64,000 nt of DNA from Nitrosomonas sp. (GCF_020852615.1 NZ_JADZAJ010000005.1:1-64000), one strand, 5' to 3'. Positions 1 to 9,097 are shown, counted from the first letter of the stretch. Numbers and translations: made by a program. Notes: a model not told the origin generated them from the sequence alone.

Positions 1-211
1 CATTACGCATCAGTCTGATCAGTTTCCGGTGGAGCTCATCGGTACCGGTACGTGTAATCAGCATGGGGTGCAGACCGAATGCCTGAAGATGGCAGCTTAC
101 ATTCAGGGGAGCGCCCCCCATTACCGGACCATCGGGAAAAATATCAGCGAGTGCCTCGCCGAACAGAATTACATGTTGTCGTGCAAGTGTGTTGTAGAGG
201 TCAGTAGACAT
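1..211 (-). CDS. PfkB-family sugar kinase, N-terminal part only (fructokinase-like)
   Basis: This is the first 70 codons of a gene that runs off the left edge of the window. The start is the ATG at 211; an in-frame TAA lies 27 bases upstream, so no earlier ATG is available. The N-terminus reads as a PfkB fold: a first beta strand VILFGEALADIFPDG is followed by the GGAPLNVSCHLQAFG segment. That segment carries the Gly-Gly/Asn sugar-binding signature of ribokinase/fructokinase enzymes, which phosphorylate a sugar with ATP in the cytosol. The short spacing between strand and GGAPLN motif resembles fructokinases. The substrate cannot be read from the fragment. No good ribosome binding site is visible. 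The gene lies 220 bp downstream of the efflux operon on the same strand and is separated from it by a hairpin. Confidence 0.8.
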   Translation of the reverse strand, partial: MSTDLYNTLARQHVILFGEALADIFPDGPVMGGAPLNVSCHLQAFGLHPMLITRTGTDELHRKLIRLMRN

Positions 212-309
212 GGTGACGAGAATTTCTGCCGGTAGTTACCATGTGTTTCAGGACGGCTATCCATATAAAAGAGGGTATGAACAGCTGCAGAAACAGGCAG
301 AAAACAAGC

Positions 310-330
310 GCCGGAAGTTGTATTTCCGGC
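310..330 (-). terminator. Hairpin, probable terminator of the efflux operon
   Basis: A perfect 7-bp stem (GCCGGAA / TTCCGGC) with a 7-nt loop sits about 100 bp past the stop of the last permease gene. On the minus strand it is followed by GCTTGTTTTCTG, a weak T-tract; on the plus strand it is followed by a CTTTTTATT stretch, so it could work in either direction. It separates the efflux operon from the sugar kinase. Confidence 0.45.
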
Positions 331-431
331 CGGGTGCTTTTTATTCTGGCATGGATGGCGGATATGCGCAAAGAATCATCGGAAAAAAGGTAAAACTGAT
401 GGTTTCACGTGATGGATACGCTGTTTTTATT

Positions 432-1556
432 TCACTGCAGCCGGCTGCGGGTAAAAATGATCGCCATGGGCAGCATGGTGAGGGAAATGACAGCCAGTGG
501 CCAGAGGTTGGCAAGAACATCCCGGGGTGGCAGGGCCTTGAGAAAGCAGCCTTCGACAATTACCAGAAAATGGGTGAGCGGGATGGCTTGAGACAGCCAT
601 TGCAGCAGCAGCGGCATGTTTTCCACCGGGGTGGCGAAGCCGGAGATCAACACGGTGGGCACGCCGATGACGAATCCGCCCAGAATAGCCTGCTGTTGTG
701 TCATGCTGATAGCGGAAATCACCAGGCCAATGCCGACTGCCGACAGGATAAACAGGATGAGCCCGATCAGTAACAGTCCGAATGATCCGGTAAAGGGAAT
801 ACGGAAAAACCAGATGGCCATGCTGATCATCAGGAAGGCGAGCAGGGAGCTGATGACCAGTGCCGGCAGTGATTTGGATAAAACAATTTCCAGCGTGGAA
901 GCCGGGGATACCAGCAGTTGATCGAAAGTGCCCAGTTCGCGCTCCCGGGCAATGGAAAGGGCGGTGATCATGAGCGCACTGAAAAAGGCGAGCGTGCCGG
1001 TCAGGCCGGGCACCATGAACCAGAGATAAACCAGGTTGGGGTTGAACCAGTGGCGTACAACCACAGATGTTTCCGGCAGTGGAACGGGGTCGGCTGTCAG
1101 GCGAATATTCTTGGCGATAGTGGAGAGATAGCCAACAACAATCTGTCCGGAATTGCTGCGCCGGCCATCAACCAGCACCTGGATATGGCCACTTCCTTCA
1201 ATCGCAACCGTACGCGAAAAATCAGCAGGAATAGCGATGGCGGCAATCACTTTGCCTTGTGCCAGTTGCTCCCGTAACGCTGCGTTGCTGTGGACATGGT
1301 GCACCTGCGCAATGAACCGGGCGGCTTCCAGATGCCATATCACTTCCTGTGCTTCCCGTCCTGTGTCCTGGTTATACACGGCAATATCAACATTGCGCAC
1401 TTCCAGTGTGGCGGCATAAGCAAATATCAGCAGCTGTAACAATGGTGGCACAAACACCACCACCCGGTTGCGCGGATCACGCAGAATACAGAGCAGTTCC
1501 TTGATGAACTGGGCATACAAACGGGTAAAAACAACGCGGAAATGTGGATAAGTCAT
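432..1556 (-). CDS. ABC-2 type efflux permease (second of pair, YbhR/YhhJ-like)
   Basis: A 374-residue inner-membrane permease of the ABC-2 family. There is one N-terminal membrane helix (about 25-50, following the RDPRNRVVVF segment), a long periplasmic domain (about 55-170), then five closely spaced helices from about 178 to 368. The ERELGTFDQLLVSP coupling segment is typical of the family and contacts the ATPase. The gene is last in a four-gene operon, 5 bp after the stop of the other permease. The two permeases presumably form a heterodimer energised by the double ATPase upstream. By analogy with YbhFGSR and YhiI/YhhJ systems the substrate would be a hydrophobic compound or drug; nothing in the sequence fixes it. 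Confidence 0.88.
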   Translation of the reverse strand: MTYPHFRVVFTRLYAQFIKELLCILRDPRNRVVVFVPPLLQLLIFAYAATLEVRNVDIAVYNQDTGREAQEVIWHLEAARFIAQVHHVHSNAALREQLAQGKVIAAIAIPADFSRTVAIEGSGHIQVLVDGRRSNSGQIVVGYLSTIAKNIRLTADPVPLPETSVVVRHWFNPNLVYLWFMVPGLTGTLAFFSALMITALSIARERELGTFDQLLVSPASTLEIVLSKSLPALVISSLLAFLMISMAIWFFRIPFTGSFGLLLIGLILFILSAVGIGLVISAISMTQQQAILGGFVIGVPTVLISGFATPVENMPLLLQWLSQAIPLTHFLVIVEGCFLKALPPRDVLANLWPLAVISLTMLPMAIIFTRSRLQ

Positions 1557-1561
1557 GATCG

Positions 1562-2710
1562 TTACTCCAGACTTTTACGGGTGTGGCGCTGCGCGATCAG
1601 AAAAAATACCAGGCCGATGGCTGCCATACCGATCAGATCGGGGATAAAAACGCTCCAGACATCGCCTGCCAGAAACACCGTTTTCAGTGAAGAAACGAAA
1701 TAACGTGCCGGAATCAGCCAGGTAATGGCCCGTACGGGGGCAGGCATGGCATCGATTTCAAACAGGAAACCGGACAGCATGAATGCGGGCAGATAGCCGG
1801 AAAACAGAGCCAGCTGTGAAGCCAGGAACTGGTTGCGTGTCAGTGACGAAATCAGTAACCCTTGACCCAGTGCCGGGATCATGAAAACAGCAGAAAGTAC
1901 CAGTAATGCAGGCAGAGAGCCGCGCAGCGGGACATCAAACAGGAATATGGCCAGTGTTGCCGCCGTCAGGGTGGATAACATGCCGAGCACGAAATACGGC
2001 AGCAGCTTGCCGGTCAGAATTTCCGGCACGGATGCCGGGGTGGACAAAATAACTTCCATTGTGCCGCGCTCCCATTCGCGCGCGACCACCAGCGCCGTCA
2101 GCAGCGTGCCGATAATGGTCATGATGATGGCAATGGCGCCCGGTACCAGCGCACGCCGGCTGGCCAGTTCAGGGTTGAACCAGTAACGCGGCTCCAGCCG
2201 GACAGCCGGTGCTGACATGGTTTCGGCAAAACCGGCTGCCCAGGTCTGTATCACGCCCTGCGTGTAGTTGGCGACAAAATCAGCTGTATTGGGCTGTGAA
2301 CCATCCGTGATGATCTGTACCAGCGGTTGGCCTGTTTTTGCAAAATGCCGTTCAAAATCCTGTGGAATGACGACGTAGCCGCGCAATTCGCCGCTCACCA
2401 GTTTTTCGGCAATTTCGCGACGATCATGCGCGTAGGTTACCTCCAGATAAAGGGTGCCGGAAAATGCCTCTGCCAGCGTGCGTGCAGTTGCTCCCGGAGA
2501 TTCCAGTACGACACCGATGCGCACATGGCGCACATCCAGCGATACCGCGTAGGCAAACAGGAACAGCAGAATCAGCGGTAAAACCAGGGCGATCAGCAGC
2601 GTTGACGGATCACGCATGGCCTGCAGGCTTTCCTTGCGTACCAGTGCCAGAAAGCGCGCCAGATCAAAATGACGCACTGTTACAGGTTTCCGGCCGGATG
2701 TGCGGTTCAT
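1562..2710 (-). CDS. ABC-2 type efflux permease (first of pair, YbhS-like)
   Basis: A 382-residue membrane protein with the same plan as its downstream partner: a basic cytoplasmic N-terminus, helix 1 at about 36-57 (STLLIALVLPLILLF), a large periplasmic loop to about 185, and five C-terminal helices. The EWERGTMEVILSTP segment is the conserved cytoplasmic coupling region of ABC-2 permeases. Its ATG overlaps the stop of the ATPase gene by 4 nt (ATGA), so the two are translationally coupled. It probably forms the transport channel with the next gene product. Paired, similar permeases behind a tandem ATPase and a membrane-fusion protein are the hallmark of YbhFGSR-type exporters. Confidence 0.88.
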   Translation of the reverse strand: MNRTSGRKPVTVRHFDLARFLALVRKESLQAMRDPSTLLIALVLPLILLFLFAYAVSLDVRHVRIGVVLESPGATARTLAEAFSGTLYLEVTYAHDRREIAEKLVSGELRGYVVIPQDFERHFAKTGQPLVQIITDGSQPNTADFVANYTQGVIQTWAAGFAETMSAPAVRLEPRYWFNPELASRRALVPGAIAIIMTIIGTLLTALVVAREWERGTMEVILSTPASVPEILTGKLLPYFVLGMLSTLTAATLAIFLFDVPLRGSLPALLVLSAVFMIPALGQGLLISSLTRNQFLASQLALFSGYLPAFMLSGFLFEIDAMPAPVRAITWLIPARYFVSSLKTVFLAGDVWSVFIPDLIGMAAIGLVFFLIAQRHTRKSLE

Positions 2711-4479
2711 GTTTCCGCCTCATCAGTAAGCGCTGATGTTTCTATCAGATGAATAAACGCATCTTCCATGGTTGGATCGGAGCGGCTGGTACTGGCAGCG
2801 TCCTGTTTGAGCGCATCCGGTGTATCCAGTGCAATCAGGCGTGCGCGGTAGAGTATTGCCACACGATCGCAATATTCGGCTTCATCCATAAAATGGGTGG
2901 TCACCATGACGGTTACGCCTTTGCGTGCCAGGCCATTGATATGTGTCCAGAATTCACGCCGTGTAATCGGATCCACTCCTGAGGTCGGTTCGTCCAGAAA
3001 CAGTACCGGCGGGCGGTGCATCAGCGCACAGGCCAGTGCCAGGCGCTGTTTATGCCCCAGTGGCAGTGAGCCGGGTGCGGCGGACAGCCAGTTACGCAGA
3101 TCAAAGATACTGATCATTTCTTCGATGCGTTCGCGCCGGGTGGCATTGTCCAGTCCATACACACCGGCGGAAAATTCCAGATTCTGCCGTACTGAAAGCA
3201 GATCATAGAGTGAAAATTTTTGTGCCATGTACCCCAGCTGTGCTTTGGCGGTACCGGGTGCCCGACGCAGATCCAGCCCGACCACGTGTGCCTCGCCACT
3301 GGTGGGTTTGAGCAATCCGCACAGCATTTTGAATGTGGTGGATTTACCGGCACCATTCGGGCCGAGCAAACCGAAAATCTCGCCTTTGCGTACTTCAAAG
3401 CTGACATTGTCAGTTGCAACAAAATTACCAAAGCGTTTGGTCAGGTTGTGGCAGGAAACCGCCGTATCAGTCGCTAGTTCGACAGGTGGCAGATGTTCGG
3501 CCAGTGCAGAAGTGCCGCCTGGCCCGCCGCCCAGCAGGTCGATAAATGCATCCTCAAACCGTGCCGGGACAGGCAGCAGTTGTGTTCCGGTTCGCTCAGC
3601 CAGTGCCTGGATTTGTCCGGGGGATGAGCCGGCACGCAACACCAGGCGCACACTGGCACCTTGAATAACACCATCACTGACACTCTCCAGATCCAGTGCT
3701 TCAGCCAGTACAGCGCGGCGCTGCGCACCAACCGCTTCCAGACGGAAACTGCGATTAGTGAGGTGACGGGTCAATTCTCCCGGTGGACCATCAAAAGCAA
3801 GTTGCCCCTGGTTGAGCAGCAGTACGCTGTCGCAGCGCTCGGCTTCATCCAGATAGGCTGTAGACCAGACAACGGCCATGCCTTCGCCGGTTAATTCCTG
3901 CACCATGCGCCACAGATCCTGCCGGCTGACCGGATCGACACCGACACTGGGTTCATCCAGCAGCAGTACTTCAGGGCGTGCCATCAGTGCACAGGCCAGT
4001 CCCAGTTTTTGTTTCATACCGCCAGAAAGATTGCCGGCCAGCCGTCGGGTAAAAGGGGCCAGGCGGGTGAAATCGAGCAGTCGGGTAAACAGATCCGTAT
4101 GCCGGCCGGTATCCATACCGCGCAGTTGTGCCTGCAGATGCATGTTCTCCATCACCGTCAGATCTTCATACAAACCAAAGCGCTGGGGCATGTAGCCGCT
4201 GACCACGTGAATGGCGTCATTGTCTGTTACTGTATCGAAGCCGGCCAGCGTGGCATGACCGGTATCGGGTTTGAGCAAGCCCGTCAGAATACGCAGCAGG
4301 GTGGTTTTACCTGCACCATCCGGGCCGACCAGTCCGGTCAGGCGACCGTAGAAAATTCTGGCGCTCAGATTGCGCAGTGCATGTACATTGCCAAAAGATT
4401 TGCTGAGCTGACGGATAACAACGGCTGCATTGTCAGATGGGGCAGCAGTAGCAACAGGTAAATCTGCTGCAGCATGCAT
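2707..4479 (-). CDS. Tandem ABC transporter ATPase (YbhF-like)
   Basis: A 590-residue cytosolic protein with two fused nucleotide-binding domains. Half 1 (about 20-260) has Walker A GPDGAGKTT, signature LSGGMKQ and Walker B LLLDEPSVGVD. Half 2 (about 340-570) has Walker A GPNGAGKST, a degenerate signature PLGHKQR and Walker B LFLDEPTSGVD. Degeneration of one signature is usual in YbhF-type proteins and suggests one weak and one active ATP site. I place the start at the ATG at 4479, one base after the stop of the membrane-fusion gene; an upstream in-frame ATG at 4569 would lie inside that gene and adds an unlikely Arg/Cys-rich extension. It drives the two downstream permeases. Confidence 0.92.
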   Translation of the reverse strand: MHAAADLPVATAAPSDNAAVVIRQLSKSFGNVHALRNLSARIFYGRLTGLVGPDGAGKTTLLRILTGLLKPDTGHATLAGFDTVTDNDAIHVVSGYMPQRFGLYEDLTVMENMHLQAQLRGMDTGRHTDLFTRLLDFTRLAPFTRRLAGNLSGGMKQKLGLACALMARPEVLLLDEPSVGVDPVSRQDLWRMVQELTGEGMAVVWSTAYLDEAERCDSVLLLNQGQLAFDGPPGELTRHLTNRSFRLEAVGAQRRAVLAEALDLESVSDGVIQGASVRLVLRAGSSPGQIQALAERTGTQLLPVPARFEDAFIDLLGGGPGGTSALAEHLPPVELATDTAVSCHNLTKRFGNFVATDNVSFEVRKGEIFGLLGPNGAGKSTTFKMLCGLLKPTSGEAHVVGLDLRRAPGTAKAQLGYMAQKFSLYDLLSVRQNLEFSAGVYGLDNATRRERIEEMISIFDLRNWLSAAPGSLPLGHKQRLALACALMHRPPVLFLDEPTSGVDPITRREFWTHINGLARKGVTVMVTTHFMDEAEYCDRVAILYRARLIALDTPDALKQDAASTSRSDPTMEDAFIHLIETSALTDEAET

Positions 4480-4480
4480 A

Positions 4481-5488
4481 TCAGGAACCTTCGGCGGACA
4501 GATCGGCTGTCGGTCGGGTGTCCACTTCCACTGTGACCGGCATGCCCTGGCGCAACGCCGGATCAGCATCGTTCACCACAATTCGCAGGCGATAAACCAG
4601 ATCCGTACGCAGCTCGATGGTTTCCACTGTTTTGGGAGTGAATTCAGCGCGGGGAGAAATAAAACCGATCTGGCCATGGTAGGTTTTTCCCGAGGAATCG
4701 CTGCGTATCTGAACGGATGTGCCGGGCGCAATACGGCCCAGCACGGTTTCGCTGATGTAGGCGCGCACGTACACCGGATGATCAAGGCTCAGGTTGTAGA
4801 CGGCATTCTGGCTGGTCACCATGCTGCCGGGTTCGCGGATACGCGCAATAATCGTGCCATCACCGGGGGCAAAAAGCCTGGTATCCGCCAAAGCCGTCGC
4901 TGCCTGATCCTGCGCCGCAATGGCTGCCGCCAGCTGGGCTTCAGCCGCTGCGATGTCTTCCTTGCGAAATCCTTCTTCTGCCTGGGATAAAGCCGCTCTG
5001 GCTGCCTTGACGCCGGCAACAGCCTGGTCGCGTGCGGCACGGGCGCTATCCATATCCTGCTGGCTGCTGGCTCTGGAAGGCAGCAATTTGTGCACTCGCA
5101 CGTAATCGCGCTCGGCCCGGTGTGCAAGTGCCTGCGCCTGTTTGAGGGCTTCCCGTGCCTGGGTGATTTCCTGCGGACGCAGGCCGCGATGCATTTTGGC
5201 CAGCCCGGCACGTGCCACCTGCACAGCGGCCCGGGCAGCGGCCAATGCTTCCTGATACGGTTGCGCATCCAGTGTGGCCACCCATGTGCCGGCAGCAACA
5301 AAATCACCTTCATCGAATAAAACCTGCTCAAGCCGTCCCGGTTGCCGAAAAGCCAGCTGTACTTCCCGGATATCCACATTACCGTACAGATACAGCAGAC
5401 TCTCGTCCTGGCCGGTACGCTGTATCCACGCAAAGACAGCACTGCCTGCAACGAGCAGCGTAATCATGAAGACCAGAAGCGGTTTCAT
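4481..5488 (-). CDS. HlyD-family membrane-fusion protein of the efflux operon
   Basis: A 335-residue periplasmic adaptor anchored by an N-terminal helix (about 2-20). A first lipoyl half (about 35-75, GNVDIREVQLAF to VATLDAQPY) is followed by a long Ala/Gln/Glu-rich coiled-coil hairpin (about 75-205), the second lipoyl half (FAPGDGTIIARI), and a beta-barrel region ending in VEVDTRP. Such proteins link an inner-membrane exporter to an outer-membrane channel. I chose the ATG at 5488 because the signal-anchor begins there; an in-frame ATG at 5590 adds 34 residues without family character. It is the first gene of the operon, 1 bp before the ATPase. No TolC-like gene is in the window. Confidence 0.88.
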   Translation of the reverse strand: MKPLLVFMITLLVAGSAVFAWIQRTGQDESLLYLYGNVDIREVQLAFRQPGRLEQVLFDEGDFVAAGTWVATLDAQPYQEALAAARAAVQVARAGLAKMHRGLRPQEITQAREALKQAQALAHRAERDYVRVHKLLPSRASSQQDMDSARAARDQAVAGVKAARAALSQAEEGFRKEDIAAAEAQLAAAIAAQDQAATALADTRLFAPGDGTIIARIREPGSMVTSQNAVYNLSLDHPVYVRAYISETVLGRIAPGTSVQIRSDSSGKTYHGQIGFISPRAEFTPKTVETIELRTDLVYRLRIVVNDADPALRQGMPVTVEVDTRPTADLSAEGS

Positions 5489-5677
5489 GGCATGTGATAA
5501 TTTGTCATATTGTCTACTCCACCTCGCGCAGCTGCGATTTAGAAGAAAATACGCTGTTACCAGCCTAACCGCAAAAACAGACTGCTGCAAGAGAAGGTGG
5601 GGAAAGAAGACGGAGCAGGGGAAAGAAACAGAAACCCCCTGAATTGGACGATGATTTTGAACAGGATAATAATTGCG

Positions 5678-6154
5678 ATGACTATCTATAATTACCGCGT
5701 AAAAACCAGTGACGGGCAGGAAAAATCACTCAGCGATTATCAGGGTAAAGTTTTACTGATTGTGAACACTGCCAGCCAGTGCGGCTTTACGCCACAGTAT
5801 CAGGGACTGGAAATGCTTTATCGCCGTTATCAGGATCAGGGGCTGGTTGTGCTCGCTTTTCCCTGCAACCAGTTTGGTCATCAGGAACCCGGCAGTGACC
5901 CTGAAATCCAGGCATTTTGCACCACCCGTTATGATGTCAGCTTTCCGGTATTTGCGAAGATGGAAGTGAATGGTGACCATGCTGATCCGCTCTACCGGTT
6001 TCTGAAGGATGAAAAGCCGGGTGTACTTGGCTCCAGAGGTATCAAATGGAATTTCACCAAATTTCTGGTAAACCGTTCCGGCCAGGTCGTCAGGCGTTAC
6101 GCTCCGATGGATAAGCCGGAATCACTGGCCGGTGACATTGAACAGCTGCTGTAA
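5678..6154 (+). CDS. Glutathione-peroxidase family peroxidase, Cys type
   Basis: A 158-residue thioredoxin-fold peroxidase. The peroxidatic Cys35 lies in NTASQCGFTPQ and uses cysteine, not selenocysteine. The FPCNQFG and KWNFTKFL motifs supply the other catalytic residues (Gln, Trp, Asn). Cys81 in QAFCTTRYDV sits where the resolving Cys of thioredoxin-dependent enzymes is found, so thioredoxin rather than glutathione is the likelier reductant (inference from family knowledge). The start is the ATG at 5678, preceded by AGGA at 5663; upstream in-frame codons give no family sequence. It is divergent from the efflux operon and convergent with the carbonic-anhydrase-like gene. Likely role: removal of hydrogen or organic peroxides in the cytosol. 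Confidence 0.9.
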   Translation: MTIYNYRVKTSDGQEKSLSDYQGKVLLIVNTASQCGFTPQYQGLEMLYRRYQDQGLVVLAFPCNQFGHQEPGSDPEIQAFCTTRYDVSFPVFAKMEVNGDHADPLYRFLKDEKPGVLGSRGIKWNFTKFLVNRSGQVVRRYAPMDKPESLAGDIEQLL

Positions 6155-6221
6155 CCCGTTTACCTGATGCAGATGTCAGCTTCTGCCGCAATTCGCCCGG
6201 AAAACCGGTTTTAGCAGTGTC

Positions 6222-6782
6222 CTAAAGCTCATTCTGGATACGCTTATACCCCTGCACCAGCGTATTGTTGGTTCTGGCCACATCTTCCGAAAATTCTGAA
6301 GCCTGCGGAGAAACCTTGGGAATGGAAGATAAATCCGTGCGCGGCCCGATTCTTTGTGTGGAAGGCACATAAAAGCCTGCCGGCAGATCACAGCCGTCGA
6401 CCACAGCGTTATGTCGCACAACACATTTTTCACCAATTGTGCAGTTGAACAGCACACTGTTGAATCCGATGAATACATCCGGGCCAACAATGCACGGCCC
6501 GTGCACAATCGCCCGGTGCGCAATCGAGGTGCGTTCCCCGATCGTCACTGCCGCACCTGATTTGGAATGGATCACCACGCCATCCTGGATGTTGGAATGG
6601 GCACCGACGATGATTGGTTCCATGTTTCCGTTTTCATCTACCTCATCCGCCCGGATCACAGCATAGGGGCCGATAAATACATTTTCATGCACCACCACCC
6701 GACCACACAGAATGGCAGTGGGATCGACAAAAGAACTGGCGTGGACAAGCGGCTGATCGCCTCTGGGGTTTTTTCTGATCAT
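6222..6782 (-). CDS. Gamma-class carbonic-anhydrase-like hexapeptide-repeat protein
   Basis: A 186-residue left-handed beta-helix protein. Residues 18-140 are hexapeptide repeats (VDPTAILCGRVVVHENVFIG and following). Three histidines, His72, His89 and His94 (in VVIH, IAHR and IVHG), match the zinc ligands of the Cam-type carbonic anhydrase, and Arg44, Asp46 and Gln66 match its active-site residues. The protein may therefore interconvert CO2 and bicarbonate, useful for an autotroph, although many family members are inactive in assays. The C-terminal helix (about 155-186) is typical. The gene stands alone, convergent with the peroxidase gene and divergent from the DUF6164 gene. Confidence 0.82.
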   Translation of the reverse strand: MIRKNPRGDQPLVHASSFVDPTAILCGRVVVHENVFIGPYAVIRADEVDENGNMEPIIVGAHSNIQDGVVIHSKSGAAVTIGERTSIAHRAIVHGPCIVGPDVFIGFNSVLFNCTIGEKCVVRHNAVVDGCDLPAGFYVPSTQRIGPRTDLSSIPKVSPQASEFSEDVARTNNTLVQGYKRIQNEL

Positions 6783-7102
6783 GATGATTTTTGAATACGG
6801 TTATAAATTGCAATGCGCATCTGTCTGTAACTGTGGTGTAAAAACCAACGGCGGGCAAGGATAAACTATCCGGGTGATAACGATGGTGAAATTTTACAGC
6901 CGGCCGTATTGCCGCCTGTCTGCCGGATCAGCACGGCGGGGTGGCTTCGTAAAGATACAGTTACTTTCGCCGTTGTGAGACTGTCGGGTTGAAATAATCC
7001 GGAAATTTTCAGCAGGCCGGTTTTACTAATCTCTGAATCTGATGGAGAATTCCTTTTTAACCACAAAATCGTGTTGTCACTTTATTACCCGATTATTACC
7101 AA
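6783..7102. other. 320-bp divergent intergenic region
   Basis: This spacer separates the divergent starts of the carbonic-anhydrase-like gene and the DUF6164 gene, so it should contain both promoters. I see no tRNA, no convincing riboswitch and no coding potential with family character. The right end (7035-7102) is AT-rich. I could not assign -35/-10 elements with confidence. Confidence 0.4.
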
Positions 7103-7471
7103 ATGGCAAAACTGTTATTCAGGCTGCGTAATGTGCCGGAAGATGAAATAGAGGAAGTTCATGCGCTGCTGAATGAGCATCAGATTGATTTTTATGAGAC
7201 TTCAGCAGGTAACTGGGGAATCTCGATGCCGGCACTGTGGGTGCGTGATGAAATACAGTATCCGCAGGCGAGGGCATTGCTGGATGCCTATCAGGCAGAT
7301 CGCAGTGTGCGGATACGTGCGGAATATGCCCGTCTGAAACAGGCCGGCAGGCATCAGACAGTTTTCTCCCGCTTTCGGGAGAATCCATTTGCTTTTATAG
7401 CTTACCTTTTTGTCGTGTATGCACTGGTGTATCTGCCCTTCAAATTTATCAGCGAGCTGGCCAAACAGTAA
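7103..7471 (+). CDS. DUF6164-type small membrane protein
   Basis: A 122-residue protein of unknown function that resembles the DUF6164 family. The N-terminal ~75 residues form a small alpha/beta domain (LLFRLRNVPEDEIEEVHALLNE, then GNWGISMPALWV) that looks like an ACT/DUF2007-like fold. One membrane helix near the C-terminus (about 96-114, FAFIAYLFVVYALVYLPF) would anchor it in the inner membrane with the domain in the cytoplasm. The gene is 47 bp upstream of lnt on the same strand and could be co-transcribed with it. Function cannot be stated from the sequence. Confidence 0.75.
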   Translation: MAKLLFRLRNVPEDEIEEVHALLNEHQIDFYETSAGNWGISMPALWVRDEIQYPQARALLDAYQADRSVRIRAEYARLKQAGRHQTVFSRFRENPFAFIAYLFVVYALVYLPFKFISELAKQ

Positions 7472-7518
7472 AATCGGCGCTTTGCTTCCGGCTTTCTTCT
7501 ACCAGATAACCTTCCAAA

Positions 7519-9012
7519 TTGAACAGCACGCTTAAACTGATTTCAGCATTTCTGCTGGGAGGGGCAACAGTTCCCGGTTTCGCCCCTTTTGACTGTTATC
7601 CGGTTCCTGTTATAACACTGGCGCTGCTTGCCCTGCTCTGGCGCAAGAGTAAAACACCATTTCAGGCGGCACTGACCGGATTTGCTTTTGGTATGGGATT
7701 GTTTGGTGCCGGCGTAACCTGGCTTTACGTCAGTCTGCATGATTTCGGTCATATGGAACCTGCACTGGCGGTACTGGCGCTGATTGTGCTGTGTGCTTAT
7801 CTGGCACTGTTTCCCGCACTGACCGGGTGGATTGTTACGCTGCGCTGTTTTCGCACCTCCCCGGCCTGGCCGGGAATGGTGGCAGCCCTTTGGGCGCTGA
7901 CGGAATGGCTGCGTGGTACGCTGTTTACCGGTTTTCCATGGCTGACAATCGGTTATTCACAGGCACCAGACAGCCCGCTGGCTGGTTTTGCTCCGGTGAC
8001 AGGGGTATACGGCATATCGTTGCTGCTGATGCTGAGTGCAGCCTGGCTGGCCTGCTGGCTGGAAAACAGGTGGAACGGCCGTTTCTGGGCAGGGTTGAGT
8101 CTTGTCTGGATTACCGGTTTGGGGTTGCAGCAGATCCACTGGACCGAGCCGGAAGGTGAGCCGGTGACGGTCAGCCTGTTGCAGGGCAATATCCCGCAAA
8201 ATAAAAAATGGCAGCCGGAACATCTGGCGGCAACCATGCAGGCGTATGCCCGGCTGGTACAGGAAAGTTCAGGCAGACTGATCGTTACACCGGAGATCTC
8301 GTTCCCGCTGTTTTACGAACAGGCACCACCGGATTTTCTGTCGCTGCTGGCTGAACAGGCCCGTTCCCGTCAGGGGGATGTACTGATCGGCATGGTGGAG
8401 CGCGCGCCGGACAGCGACAGTTATTACAACTCCATGTTCAGTTTTGGTACTGCGCCGGAACAGAACTACCGCAAATATCATCTGGTTCCGTTTGGGGAAT
8501 ATATTCCGCTCAAACCGGTGTTTGGCTGGATTATTGACGTGCTGCACATCCCGTTATCCGATTTTTCGCGTGGCAGACTGGATCAGCAGCCGCTGAATCT
8601 GGCCGGGCAGCGTGTAGCCATCAATATCTGCTACGAGGATGTATTTGGTGAGGAAATCATCCTGCAGCTGCCGCAGGCCAGTCTGCTGGTCAACGTCAGT
8701 AATGATGCCTGGTTTGGCCGTTCGATCGGCCCCCGGCAGCATTTACAGATTTCACAGATGCGCGCACTGGAAACAGGCCGTTATATGCTGCGGGCGACCA
8801 ATACCGGTGTTACCGCCATTATTGATGAGCAGGGCAGGGTGCTGGAACAGCTGGAGATGTTTACTACGGCCGGTTTGAACGGCACTGCGCAGGGTTTCAG
8901 TGGTGCCACGCCTTATGTCCGTTTCGGTAACCGCCTCCTGTTTGTCATAGCCGGTCTGCTGCTTCTGATCAGTATTCCGGCGGCGTTTTTCGGTCGGGAT
9001 AAAACGCTGTAA
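7519..9012 (+). CDS. lnt: Apolipoprotein N-acyltransferase
   Basis: A 497-residue inner-membrane enzyme that adds the third acyl chain to the N-terminal cysteine of lipoproteins, the last maturation step before Lol sorting. Six or more helices fill residues 5-200, followed by a periplasmic nitrilase domain (about 215-470) and a final helix (about 472-490). The catalytic triad is visible: Glu259 (VTPEISFP), Lys319 (YRKYHLVPFGEY) and Cys371 (NICYEDVFGE). The start is a TTG at 7519, just before the first helix; there is no strong ribosome binding site. lspA, which acts earlier in the same pathway, lies at 57145. In many relatives lnt sits with ybeY and corC, which are not adjacent here. Confidence 0.95.
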   Translation: MNSTLKLISAFLLGGATVPGFAPFDCYPVPVITLALLALLWRKSKTPFQAALTGFAFGMGLFGAGVTWLYVSLHDFGHMEPALAVLALIVLCAYLALFPALTGWIVTLRCFRTSPAWPGMVAALWALTEWLRGTLFTGFPWLTIGYSQAPDSPLAGFAPVTGVYGISLLLMLSAAWLACWLENRWNGRFWAGLSLVWITGLGLQQIHWTEPEGEPVTVSLLQGNIPQNKKWQPEHLAATMQAYARLVQESSGRLIVTPEISFPLFYEQAPPDFLSLLAEQARSRQGDVLIGMVERAPDSDSYYNSMFSFGTAPEQNYRKYHLVPFGEYIPLKPVFGWIIDVLHIPLSDFSRGRLDQQPLNLAGQRVAINICYEDVFGEEIILQLPQASLLVNVSNDAWFGRSIGPRQHLQISQMRALETGRYMLRATNTGVTAIIDEQGRVLEQLEMFTTAGLNGTAQGFSGATPYVRFGNRLLFVIAGLLLLISIPAAFFGRDKTL

Positions 9013-9029
9013 AATGAGCCCGGCTCATT
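9013..9029. repeat. Short palindrome just after lnt
   Basis: The palindrome AATGAGCCCGGCTCATT overlaps the end of the lnt stop codon region and can fold into a 6-bp stem with a 5-nt loop. It is followed by A residues, not T residues, on the plus strand, so it is a weak candidate terminator for lnt. It may equally protect the 3' end of the message. Confidence 0.35.
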
Positions 9030-9097
9030 AAAACCGGATCACATTATTTTTAAACCGTTTTCAGGTTATTTTTACGTCGTTTTTACGCCGTCACACT

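Noticed and set aside
210-773. 187-codon plus-strand open frame opposite the efflux permease
   Set aside because: It is low in hydrophobic periodicity, rich in Gln/Gly/His, and lies antisense to a well-supported permease gene.
9060-9090. Direct repeat GTTTTTACG twice before glyQ
   Set aside because: Two copies of a 9-mer in an AT-rich leader are too little to support a regulatory site.
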